A stretch of DNA of 64,000 bases from Xiphias gladius. Lineage: Eukaryota; Chordata; Actinopteri; Istiophoriformes; Xiphiidae. The DNA is taken from NCBI RefSeq assembly GCF_016859285.1, contig NC_053404.1:18573105-18637104 (forward strand), read 5' to 3'. A program made the translations under genes and the position numbers. The notes under the pieces were generated by a model. It was not told where the DNA came from. It ran no database searches and was given only the letters and a program-made list of their open reading frames with translations. Positions 43,491 through 54,740 of this stretch are shown here, piece after piece; the stretch's first letter is position 1; every line of letters starts with the position of its first letter.

Positions 43491-43526
43491 CTTAGGAGGC
43501 AGAGAGAGAGAGAGATAAAACGCAGC

Positions 43527-43535
43527 GCTATAAAA
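43527..43535 (+). promoter_or_regulatory. possible TATA box of an unknown transcript
   Basis: TATAAAAAG is flanked by GC-rich GCAGCGC and GAGCGCAGGAG. Purine-rich sequence and a possible donor (ACG|GTAAAA near 43626) follow. No convincing open frame follows, so this is weak. Confidence 0.25.
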
Positions 43536-43807
43536 AGAGAGAGCGCAGGAGATCAGAGAGCGGTGAAAAGTACGAGTGGGGCCTGCATCTTCACCTCTGC
43601 GTTCAGACTACTGCGGGGCAAAAGACGGTAAAAAGCAGCAAATCAAAGGAGACAGCATGAGACAAACTCCATCCGACTGAATGAGGAAGTGAGTGATGGC
43701 ATGTGCCTCATCTGTGTGCGTTTGTGACAGAGAGAGATCCTCACTCCTAATTATATACGAGTCAGTCCGCCTCCAGCTGCTGACAAACTGATACCCCCCC
43801 CCCCTTG

Positions 43808-43809
<2 letters not shown>

Positions 43810-43856
<47 letters not shown>

Positions 43857-43886
43857 GCGCTCGCACACACACATACACACACACAC
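43810..43886. repeat. (TC)n(AC)n compound microsatellite
   Basis: A TC run (about 43810-43838) passes into AC runs broken by CGCGCTCG, right after a poly-C tract. Confidence 0.95.
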
Positions 43887-44227
43887 AACTGAAGCTGGGA
43901 CTCCCCCTTGTGGTTGCTGAATGTGCAGGGGGAGGACGAGACGGGGACGTCAGTCACTCCCAATGCTGTCAACAAGAGTCAAAGCTGATTATTTGTTGAA
44001 GGCTAACAATAGATCGCACTGTCACATTAATTACTGTGCATCCTTTACGCCTCCGTCCTGTCACTAGCTGTCAAAAGATGCATTATTTACAACAAGGCTT
44101 TTGACAATATTAAACCAGTCACAGTACATCATTGTTTTTATTGGTTAGTGGAGTAAATACTCTCACTGTTGTTTGCACAAGGGTGACGATTAAATATTCT
44201 CTGTCTGTTTTGTATGAGATCAGGTAT

Positions 44228-44333
44228 AAAAAATAAAATAAAAACAATTTCAATCATTTTTATTACTATTTTCTGACGTTTCATACACTGAAAAATCAGT
44301 TGATTATTAAAAAAATAATTGTTTGCAGCCCTA
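44228..44333. mobile_element. MITE with TAGGGCTGCAAAC end, copy 4 (truncated)
   Basis: The right end GTTTGCAGCCCTA (44321-44333) is preceded by the subterminal ATCAGTTGATTATT pattern seen in copy 1. The left half is missing or decayed. Confidence 0.55.
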
Positions 44334-44679
44334 CGGTTCTCCTGTAATGGATTAATACATTACCCAGTTCTTCCTGTGTGTGAATTACTTGACACACAGA
44401 AAAAAAAAATGGGAGAAATTTCATAAAAACACGACTTTGCAACAAATGAGCTCAGTATAAACTAAACCAATTAAGATCTGGCAACACTGTTGGTACTACC
44501 AGTGTGCTTTAACAAATGTATAATAGACAAAACTCATGTCATGACAGACACTGAAATGAGAAAATGACCTAGAGATGAAGAAAGTATTTAAATCAAAATG
44601 CAAAACAGTTATCAACACCAACAGGCACTAAAAGTTGTGTAACTTAACCAAACTGCAGAATTTGGAGTGTCTCCAAAGT

Positions 44680-45000
44680 CAGGAGGCCGCAGGAATCGGG
44701 AGTAGTATCCACAGGCAAACGAGCTCCGAATTTACTGCGACTCTGTTGCATGAAAGAATCTGGAGGAGCCCCGAAGCTCTCAGTTCGGTTTCTTCGGCGC
44801 ACGGGCTGCAGCTCGACATGTGCGGCAAAAGCCGACGGCAGCGAGTCTGCACGACAGCCGGCGTCCGCAGCAGCCGAGTGCAGTGCGCGGGTTTTGTTTT
44901 CGGTGTTGGACGGCCTCAGCAGCGATCGCATGCAGCTGCGGCACGGTACGCCCGCCGGGGGAAGTCACTACCTGCGCCGCTTGGAGCTAAACTTTGTTAG
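44680..45000 (+). other. CpG-rich exon-like block with strong donor
   Basis: About 300 bp are rich in CpG within otherwise AT-rich DNA, and end at a consensus donor (GTTAG|GTGAGT, 45000/45001). Two overlapping + frames are open: an ATG frame from 44750 reaches the donor, and another frame is open over 44635-45000. I recognise neither product. It could be the first exon of an unannotated transcript, or a CpG-rich enhancer. Confidence 0.3.
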
Positions 45001-46644
45001 GTGAGTTTGCAACACCATTTGCAGGTTGTGATGCTTTCATTTATATGGCTGGCAGTTGGTTCGGCAACGTAAAAGCTGAACAGGCGGAAGAGGGTGAAAG
45101 CTTTAGTCGGTGTCGGACTTGAGAGAACAAGGATACGGCTCGTTCCTGGAGGCAGTACGTACCAGTGTAAATTCGATTTGTAATGAATTTGCAAAAATCC
45201 CAGTAGAAAAGATTCTTTCGTTCATTTTGGGCCCGCACTTGCTAGATCTTCAGCATGATGGGCACCTAGAAACAACTCACAGGCTGTAATGGCACATCGG
45301 GGTGACGCGTCGTCCCGCAATCAAAAGGTGTTGCTTCTGTCACCTTGTGTTCAGAGCTGGGAACCAAGCCCCCCAATTACTGATCCTATAGAAGTGAGGG
45401 AGTCCAGAAAGAGCAAGAACAAGTGAACAAAGCCGAGGAAGGGTAGAGGAGGCACTGGCGAGTTGATGATGAGAAGATGGGCGACAAAAGAGAGACACAG
45501 CAGGCATCTTTCAACAAGGCCAAGCTCGGTGTCTCTGCACGTCATCCACTATAAAGACGTCATGATGTGAAGGACAAATAAATTGGTATTGAATTATCGC
45601 TCGCCCCTTCTCCCCTTCGCTCTCCAAGTCAGAGAGATATATTTGTCATACAGCCACATGCTGAGCTGCATCATCCGTGTTTGTTAGCGGTGGCTTGGTC
45701 AAAAGAGCCGTGCACGGAGAGAAGTGTGGTGACGTTCCGCTGGACGTTAGGCAAAATACACTGAAATCCAACAGCTCGAGACATTTCACTAAAAATCAAA
45801 TCGATTATTTTGATTGGTACATCCATCCAGTCTTGAAAAAAAAGCTGCCAAACTTGATTTCTGTATAAAAAAAAGCAAGTGTTGTTGAATTGCCCGTTAC
45901 CTGCTTCAAAAACATGACCGAACATCGTGGCTTCTGCTGGCAGGTGCGCAGTCAACACACTGCTGTACAGTTCTTATATATTACCTTACTACGAGACTAA
46001 AAGAAAGCAGCTTATGGTGCTTATTAAACTCAGGTGCTTGTACTGAACAGAGGTGTTATTCTGCAAAGAATGCACCCAAAGATATATGGCTGGGCATATG
46101 TGACAAACAACCCCTTATATGGAAACGGCAGGACAATTTGAAAAACCGTCCTTGGGTGCTGTGTAGTGTCTCGTCTTTTTCTACCTCTTTTTTCTACAGA
46201 TAAGTCGTTGAATAGGGAGAGTCAGTCATGTCCAGAGTGAAACGTCCGTACGAGGGAGGCACGTACACGAGGTGTGACGGAGGTCTCGGCACAATAAGAA
46301 GATGGCCGCGCCGACAATGTAAACTTAATATCTGCTGGACCAGGGACAGAATTGACACTCAGACTTCGTGAACTGATGTGAATGCTGTATGCTTGTCAGG
46401 GATGCACAGTCTGGTCCAGAGCTCTGTAGGCAACCTCAGTCTTTAAGACTCTGCTATATTTTAATAAGTAGATGTGAATTTAACTTTTTGCGCCCCGCAT
46501 ACTTCACTAAACGAATGCGCGAGTCCTGATGTCTTGACGGATGGACTCATCAAAACCTATATCTGAACTCAAGCTTATCAACTTATACATCGTTGAAGAG
46601 AAAAAAAAAGAATCTTTTTGAATCCTGCAGCTGGAAGATCATTG

Positions 46645-46890
46645 CCTCCGCCAGCGAGGTTATGTTTTCACCCGCGTCTGTTTGTTGGTTTGTTTGTCAG
46701 CAGGATCACGTAAAAAGCCCAGAACCGATTGGCACCGAACTTGGTGGAGGGATGGGGCACGGGCCAGGGACGAACCCATTACATTTTTTTGGGGCAGATC
46801 CCGATCAATTTCTTTGAATTTGAATTTATTTTTCTCTGAAGTCTGCTGTACGCTGTTTGACATTGGCCTCGGTGGAGGTCCGATCTAGTT
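46645..46890. repeat. dispersed repeat (CCTCCGCCA...GGTTATGTTTTCACC)
   Basis: The left edge CCTCCGCCAGCGAGG and right edge CCTCGGTGGAGG are mutually complementary. The interior includes GGTTATGTTTTCACCCGCG, then GAACTTGGTGGAGGGATGGG. I recognise this as a widespread animal-genome repeat but cannot assign a family. Confidence 0.6.
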
Positions 46891-48187
46891 TTAAGCTGTT
46901 TCTGATAGAAATAAACTCACTTACTTTCTTGTCGTTTGGGCAAAAAGTAATTACTTCAGGTTGAGCCTTCCGAAATCTGAGACTAAAAAAGAAGACTTAG
47001 AGGCAAAAATCATTTACATTTTGTCCAACAAACAAAATATAAGGTAAAAAGACACCATTCAGCAACGACGCAGCTGTAAGCAGTGCCGTTGGTGCATCGC
47101 TAACACTCCTGGATATGTGTGAGAGCCTGCATCATCACTGTACGTACAGTAGATACATCCGCGCTCCCAGATTACAAAGGGTCAGAGGAACACGGAGTCA
47201 GCTATTTTCAGAGGCAGATTTACACAGGCTCTACGGCTGCAGGATTAGACCGAAGAAGAACAAGAACAATATTAACATGAGGGGATTTGAGGGGAAACTT
47301 TTACCGTCTGTATAATGAAGTATTTTTATTCATTTCTTGTCCTCTCCTTTTGAAAACTGGCTTGACGTTGCTTTGGCTCTTTGGCTCGTCAAGGTCGTCT
47401 GAGACCTGCAGAATCAGTAACGATGTGAAATGTCTTTTCTCTTCTCTTTTTTTAACTTTTTTATAAAAACAGCCCTTGGCTTGTTGCAATGTTTACTCTT
47501 GGTTGGTTGTGGTGAAATTGTAAATTGGTAATATCTTATTGCAAATCTTATTTTTACTCTCGGTTTCTCTGAGTGAGATTGATATCCCCTGCTATGGAGG
47601 ATGAAAGCACTTATTGTAAGTCAAAATGTCTCTCCAAACGAAAGTAATGCTTTAATAGTAGCATTTTTTTTCTTGTACTGTACGTAGAAGGGAATTTTTT
47701 TTTACTTATTTCGCTTACTAAAGACATCGGACCTTTTCCCTTGTTCCCCGAGGGAAACAGAAACTGCTCTAACGAGGACGAGGAGGAGAAAACTGGAGAG
47801 AAAGAGAGACAGACACAAAGAGACAGATACAGAGAGAGAGAGAGAGGTGAGATGGGGTTGTCTTATCATTGTGAAGCAGTGTCTCGTAGAGACAAAAGAC
47901 CATGAACTAATTTCATACCAAATTTACAGCAAAATTACTAATAATTACTCAGGGATATTAGCTATGTTGGAAAAAATGATGCAGTCCACATGCTGACGTT
48001 ATTATGTAAATGTAATTTTGTCTCTGTTGCCCATGTGAGTCGCACACGCGCGGTTCATCTGGTCGTTGGGGCTTGAAAAACAAACCAAGAAAGAAAGAAA
48101 GAACTTGACTTTTTTTGGGCCAGATGTGACAAACATTCTCCTCTGTGTGCGTTTCCGTTTTGTCCCCCCCCCACATTTCGTTCCCTC

Positions 48188-48480
48188 CTCTCATCATTGT
48201 ATAACTTGGTGATTACTTGGATCCTGTGCCCTGTATCGCTTGAGGGCCACGGCTCTCCGAGGCGAGCGGCGCGGAGCGGTCGCCTGGCGACGACCGGCGT
48301 CAGGTTGTCGTGGCAACCTTGGTGTGATAAATGTCCCCGCCTCCCGCTGTCGTACCGGCGATGCTCTGGTGTTTATCTTGCCATCCTTCGCCGTGCGCAC
48401 TCATTCATCATCCTGCCGCTCAAAGGGGGCACAACCCTGGCTAACGGCCCATCTGATTAAATATTAATCAGTTTTTAACA
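48188..48480. promoter_or_regulatory. GC-rich island with X-box-like palindromes and a homeodomain-type palindrome
   Basis: It contains GTCGCCTGGCGAC (48279-48291, perfect palindrome), GGTTGTCGTGGCAACC (48303-48318) and CTGATTAAATATTAATCAG (48453-48471). The first two resemble RFX X-boxes; the last has two TAAT/ATTA cores. No coding frame is convincing. Function is inferred from motifs only. Confidence 0.3.
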
Positions 48481-48900
48481 ACACCGCCAGGTGTGTGTGT
48501 TCATGTACAGAAGTGTGTGTGTTTGGGTTTTGTTTTTGTGTTTTCCTCCTCCAAGTCCAATTTGGTAATGACTGTTATCCAAACTTACTTCCAACTAGCA
48601 GCGAATAGTGGTAACATTGGCTCTGCGTGGTTTGTGTGTCTCCTTTTCCATATTTAATTATAGCTAAGTAATGAAACGCTCTGAAAATTAAATCTGAAGG
48701 GCCACGAAAGGGGAGCAGCCATTTTGCGCCGTGTGACAGAGTCCATTCTAATGGCCCCTGTGTGTCTCTCTGTGTACGTTTGCCAAACTTTCCGTGTTTG
48801 GCCATGAAGCTGTGCCATCTGGAGCCACAATCCCTCAGGTTTGTTTGTGTGTGTGTGTGTGTGTGTAATTATGTGTGAGTGGGCTCGTTTTACGATATTC

Positions 48901-49103
48901 CTGGGGTCCCACTATACTTCTGGGGTCCGACACCTTTGTGGGGACCAAAATGCTGGACCCCCCACATGGTTTAAATGGCTCTTTGAGGGTTAAGACTTGT
49001 TTTTAGGCTTGGGGTTAGGCATTCAGTTGTGATGGTTAAGGTTAGGGTAAGAGTCTGTGGAATGCATTATGACAATGATGGGCCGCAACAATTATAATGA
49101 GAC

Positions 49104-49106
<3 letters not shown>
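48901..49106. repeat. dispersed fish repeat (GTGGGGACCAAAATGCTGG)
   Basis: Inverted GGGTCC/GGACCC pieces, GTGGGGACCAAAATGCTGGA, then TTAGGCATTCAGTTGTGATG and GTTAAGGTTAGGGTAAG. It ends in a long (TG)n run. It matches a repeat I recall as common in teleosts. Confidence 0.65.

Positions 49107-49160
<54 letters not shown>
49107..49160. repeat. (TG)n microsatellite
   Basis: Long pure TG run at the 3' edge of the GTGGGGACC repeat. Confidence 0.95.
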
Positions 49161-49163
<3 letters not shown>

Positions 49164-50639
49164 ACATGAAGTGGAGAAGTGGTGAGCAGCTGTGTAAAGC
49201 AGCAACAGATGGTTCCTCCTCGTCTCTCCTGAGGCCCCTTCACATTTAACCCTTGATGGAGAGAGAAGATGGGGGAGAGCGAAGCAAACTAGATTGTTAT
49301 TTACACCTTTATGTGAGAGGGACAATAAGAGCATCGGTGTTCGGTTGCGCAGCATTTGTGCATTTTTAAATTAACTGTAGCCTGAAGCCTTCACACTTCG
49401 GTTTAGTCTGATTCTGGTAGTGGAAAAAAAAAAAAATACACAGCGGAAGCAGCAGAAATTTGAAAAAAAAAAAAAAAAGTTTTTTTTTTTGTCTGAAGCG
49501 GAAAAGTTGGCGTATTGATTAAAATAAAATGTGACAAAGTGCAGTGGAAACAGACTTAATCATGACGTATAGGTTGCGCCTGGGATAACTACAAACATAT
49601 AAATCTGATTTTCTTGAGCACAACAGCATCAACTTTTTTCCCAAAAGGAAAAGGCATATGCATGTGCTGATGTGCGTAAGAGACTTTGTTAGGCCCTTGC
49701 TCCCATACAAAATATTTCCACGCTTGCTGTGCATTTTAGAGTTCACCCCTTCATTTCACATACAACCACAATCAAGAACTGTGTTGTCTTACAACATCAG
49801 TTTGTTCCATGCAAGTTTCATCGAAACGTGCGTCCTTAAAGCCGAAGAGTGCATTGAATGGGAGGCTGGAGTGCATGACAAATTGTCCTCATATATTCAA
49901 GCTGATGTCTGCCTTGCTTTGGCCTTGTGCCTCAGGTCTGTGTCGTATGGAAATGGAAATCTTAACACCCTTAAGTGCCGCGGTGTCGGTTTTCTTCCCA
50001 GTCCGTGATGCAGACAACGGCAACCCACAGCACGATGGGACGAGCGTCAGGCTTCACCGTAGAGATTATGTAGGAAATGACTGAGGGTCTGTGTCACTTG
50101 GAATTCAGGACAAAATGTTAAATTTTTTGTCTTATTAAATGTCAAAACCTTTTTGGATCGTTGTCATTTACGTGAAAACCTCAGAACTGTCATTGCTGTT
50201 TACTCAGAATTGCCACGGACGGTCGTTTTCCCCACAAGTGCAGAAGAAATCTTAAGAGATGCCCCTTATTTCGATAACGCGACGGCAAGTCAACATGTCG
50301 TCTTCATGTCCGAAAAAGTCACCTCGACGTAAAAGTCAGGACAGACTTCCGAGGTTCGACCCAGTAACATTCGTGCAATGCTTTCAACACCGCGCGTTGA
50401 CGGATCGGCACAAGCAAGATCACCGAATGAACGAGAAGCACCGAACAACCAAACAACCCAGCGTTACGGATCAAGCACCGTGAAATTTTAAATAGTATAA
50501 AAGTACGATTAGGAACAAAAAGCAAAATTATACCGACATGAAACTTGAAGATATTGAGAATCCCATTAACTAAAATAAATTCTGGGATGTGTGGCACAAC
50601 TTCAACATAAAGCAGCAGCAAGCATTAACCCATCCAAAA

Positions 50640-50903
50640 TGGTGACATCCGCTGAGCACAATTTTCAAAATCTGTACAAAGAGATACCAATCAAATCAAG
50701 TTAATTCAGATCAATATATTCTCAAAGAAAAACTCCAAACATCCGAGGAAAGAATTAAAGGAGAACGCCTTGATTTCCCAGTTACTTGGGAAGAATTGAC
50801 TGCAGATATTAAATCTCCCCGGCCAGGGAAAGCGTGGGGTCCAGACAGCATCGAAAATGAAATGCTCAGGATGCAGCCTGGTGCGATCTGCAGCCGAGCG
50901 TGA
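50640..50903 (+). mobile_element. LINE (non-LTR retrotransposon) reverse-transcriptase fragment
   Basis: The frame from 50724 to the TGA at 50901-50903 encodes a stretch with FPVTWEELTADIKS, then PGKAWGPDSIENEMLR. This is the conserved (K)-GPD-I-NEML block at the start of non-LTR reverse transcriptases. The preceding piece (about 50640-50700), in another frame, has a HNFQNLYKEIP-like stretch, typical of the sequence before that block, so there is a frameshift. The element is dead and short. Clade not assigned. Confidence 0.65.
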
Positions 50904-52239
50904 TTGAATGTGATGAATCGGAGAGGGACAAAAATGAATGAAATAAGTCGCATGTTTGAAAACACATTTTGGTTCGGTGTTCGAGAAAATGGGGAATCAT
51001 GGGTGTGTGGCCGAATAGGTCAACCAGATCAGAGCAGGCCACTGTTTACTCGCTTTTCGGTCATTTTCACTTTATGCTAATAGCTCTGTAAAATGTTATG
51101 AAACAAGATGAGCCATCTCTGTCTGCAACCCCCCCAACAGCTGGCAGTGGGTGTGCTGCGAGTCCATCCAGGTATAAAAAAGGGCTCTGAATGTCGACAC
51201 GTTTGCACAACGTTTGCCATAGTGAGAGAACTCCCATCCATAGTCCAAGAAAGAAGAAAAAACACCAGCTGTTTTAGGGCAAAGGACATTGCTCAAGCCA
51301 ATGACAATCACATCCCACTCCGAGAACTGAGAAAGAATCTCCTACCTCCTGCTCGAGAAAAATCCATAATTGGTCTCGGACAATTTTCAGCACAGGATCC
51401 ATCACAGTCCAGCTGAGCCCCGCTTGCCTTATCTTGTTCATTGTTTGCCAAGATATTCACAGCTGGTAAGCGTCCAAGCGGCGCTAAACTCATTCATAAT
51501 CGTTCTCGTTAAAAAAAGAGAGAGTATGCAGTGGCGCTGTCATTGGTTCTAAATAAGACAAAAAATGTAATCATTAGCTGAGAAGCAAAGGAAACGTGTG
51601 AGGCACAAGCATACAAATCCCGAGGCACTGACTTAGCTGTGAGAGGCCACGCAGGTTTCCAGGTAGCCGATAAATATTTTCCCCATTCCTGGACGCTTCT
51701 CTGCTAATTTTATTATACTCTGCCTCTTCAGCAGCACGTTACCACGTTATTTTCCGCAAATCCCGGCCGCACCGTTTGTGTTACAAAGTCTCACACACGG
51801 TCAACAAACAAGAAGAGAGAGGCGGAGAAAAAAGGGCAAGGACAGGTTAAGGATATCGGTGAGCGTGGATTTTTAGAAGGTGAGGATGAGGAGCAGCATC
51901 TGTCTTGATTGTTGTGAAGAGTCGCAGGATGGAGAGAAGGGCAAAAGGTCGGAGATGATGGATGGAAGCGAATGGCAGGACTATAAACAAGTGTCACATG
52001 GCTCATGGATGCACGTGTGCGCCCAAGTGTAGATCCGAGCTTGTGTGTGTGTGTGTCTCTGTTGTGCAGCTGCTTTGAGTGTAATTTGCTGCGATGAATT
52101 TTCTCATTACTCCGCGTGCCCTTTGACATTTCCTTTGGGAGCTCATTCCGAGCTCTTACGCACAAACACAAGAAGTCAACGTATGTGCGTGAACACGTAC
52201 GTGCGGCTACGTGTGTGTCTTATAAAGTCTTGTTTGCAG

Positions 52240-52337
52240 CGGAGCTGTACGAGCTCGCTGCTGTGGCTGCGGACCGGCAGCACAAGGCCCACTACGACAA
52301 CAAAGGGATGAGAGAAAACATGTTTATCACCTTTTAG
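52240..52337 (+). other. exon-like reading frame of unknown origin
   Basis: After an acceptor-like TTGTTTGCAG (52230-52239), the frame ELYELAAVAADRQHKAHYDN continues for 31 codons to TAG 52335-52337. Third positions are nearly all G or C, unlike the flanks. No partner exon found and the product is not recognised. It could be a terminal exon, a pseudo-exon or a conserved non-coding block. Confidence 0.25.
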
Positions 52338-54526
52338 TAATATCTTCGCCAGAAGTCCCGTCGACATTATGATGCAGGGAAATATATGAGAGAGAAAATA
52401 AGTCATCCTCACTAAAGGGCCCTTTCCCTCGCACAATGTGACGCGCCTCAAACCGATACGGCACAGTGGGACACAGATTGCGGCAAAAGATTTAGACCCC
52501 GCTCGCACAGTGGGACCTGCGATAACCTTAGACCTGTTTGTGGTCGCGCAGTCTAAAGGGGGCTTAAACCGTTTCATCGTTTTCTTTAAGTTGTGGTCTT
52601 CCATCCATTCTGGCAGTTATTTCTAAAAATGAAATCTCTCTAGAAAAGTCTCCAGCGTAGATGAAAGTGCAAAACGCCACGTTTAGGGCTGGATGACATT
52701 TCTCATCATGGCCGCAAGTGACTTTCTTCATGTCCACTCACTTTTTAATGCGAATGTGCCCTTAACGATCACATTTATTTCGTCTAACAACTTTGTAATT
52801 ATAAAATAGAGAGTGGATCGACGTCTCGGTGCAGCAGTATTTATGAGCTGCAATCTAGTCGCTGTTTTGCGCTTTAAGTTGTCCGACGTCAGAAACGGGA
52901 AAAAGGTTTTCCCAGTAATTAAAGCGTGAGTTTGGTGATATTAAAACAAACACAGAAGAGGTGATGAGGGAGAGCAGCGCAGAGATTTCGCCGTCTCTCC
53001 CACGCCTTGCCAAATGTTGGCAGTGGGGTCACTATGCCTCAGACGAAGTGCCCGTTGGATCGTCCGACGGTGTCTGAATCCCCAACACTTTTCCTCAGTG
53101 AGAAAAGAGGAAGGATGTCTTAGTGTTCGCCGTTATCCTCATTTGAACAATTACCACGTCTTCCTCTTCTATATCAGAGCAAGCTTTTTGCTTTTGGACG
53201 TGGCTGAAGTACGCTTCGTACGAACTAATTTGTTTAACAGTTCTCCTACTGTCTGTGTGTTTCCAAGTGTACAGAGCCCTTTATGAAAGTGGTGCGAAAA
53301 TGCACATTATAACACGTAAATGGCATCGTCAGATTTAGCCAGCTGAGTGTGGATGTAGGCTAAGCGGCAGGAGAAGCAGAGTGAGAACACAACAGAGAGG
53401 CAACGGGAGACGAAGGCGATTTACGAGTAGGAGACAGATGCAGGGAAGAGCCGGTGAAAGTGCGAGAAGCAACAGAGCATCGTTGGGCTAATGATCATAC
53501 AGAGAGGTGGCGACACAGTTGAGCTGAAGCGCCGGCGAGAGGGTTACGTGAGGTGAGAAAAAGCAAAATGGAGTAAAGAGAGAGTTACCGTCCTTCTCCT
53601 GTTGCATCCAGGGTTTAGATGCATTTTGCACCAGTTTTTTAACGCTACAGTTAACACTTGAGTGGAATGAGGCCGGAATGAAATGATGAAAACGAGACCT
53701 CCGCGCTCTGAAGTCATTGTAGTAGGGATTAATAATAGTGTGCAACCCGGTCTGGCAGTTTTGTCTGTCACCCGATGTCTGAGTACGAGGACAAAAAGGT
53801 TACAATATAGATAATGCTAGTCATTGTAAGGAAGATGACAGGTAATTGGCTGACCTCAGGTGTTTGTTGTTCGACCGTCCCTCAACAAGCAAAGCCCCAA
53901 ACAGCAATTTAAAAAAAAAAAAATTTGTTTTCTGAAAATCCGCTACCCGTATGCACTTAACACACCCAGTCTCCCAGTTAGAGGCGCTAAATGGGCGCCA
54001 GCACACGACCACCAGCCAGGTGTACACAAAAGGAAATAGAGCTATTTGAGAGAGTCACACATTCAAATGCTACGGTCATGGCACATAGTGCAGACTGTAA
54101 AAAAACAAGCAGCCACACCATTCATGTCAGCCTCCCAGTTACAAATATTTTGGCCACCATATCTCCCACTTTAACCAGTATTAACACTGATATGTTCATT
54201 TAAACTCTTTAAAAAGGGGCTATAGCCTGCATAGTTTGTCTTATCTGGTATAAGTCGCTGGTGAACTGCTAACAATATTTGACGCAATTAAAAAAAAAAA
54301 AAACCCACCGTTGCTCATCGTTGCTATTTTGGCGCGGCCTACGAACTTCACTATTGTTTTAAGGAATCTCCCTCAGTTAAAAAGGTAAATGAAATGATGT
54401 TGGAACTTCAGGGAAATCAGAAAAGTTGTCGTTTGTGGTTTTGTTTTGAAGATGCTTTTTATGAAAATATTGCAAGCTCAATAGCAGCCACATTCCCTTT
54501 TTTAACAGTACCACACAGATGGATGG

Positions 54527-54531
<5 letters not shown>

Positions 54532-54617
<86 letters not shown>
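54532..54617. repeat. (AT)n(AC)n compound microsatellite
   Basis: An AT run (about 54532-54580) is followed by an AC run to 54617. Confidence 0.95.
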
Positions 54618-54618
<1 letters not shown>

Positions 54619-54712
54619 CAGTGCGAATGTCATCTGTAAATGGCACGAAGCCCCAATTATCACTGGCAGATTTTCAGCACCTGTAATCTTACACTCAGGG
54701 GGGAGAAATCAA

Positions 54713-54740
54713 TTTTCTACCCTGACAACAGGGTAGAAAA
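54713..54740. other. perfect 12-bp hairpin
   Basis: TTTTCTACCCTG (54713-54724) and CAGGGTAGAAAA (54729-54740) are exact inverted complements around a 4-base loop (ACAA). Confidence 0.9.
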
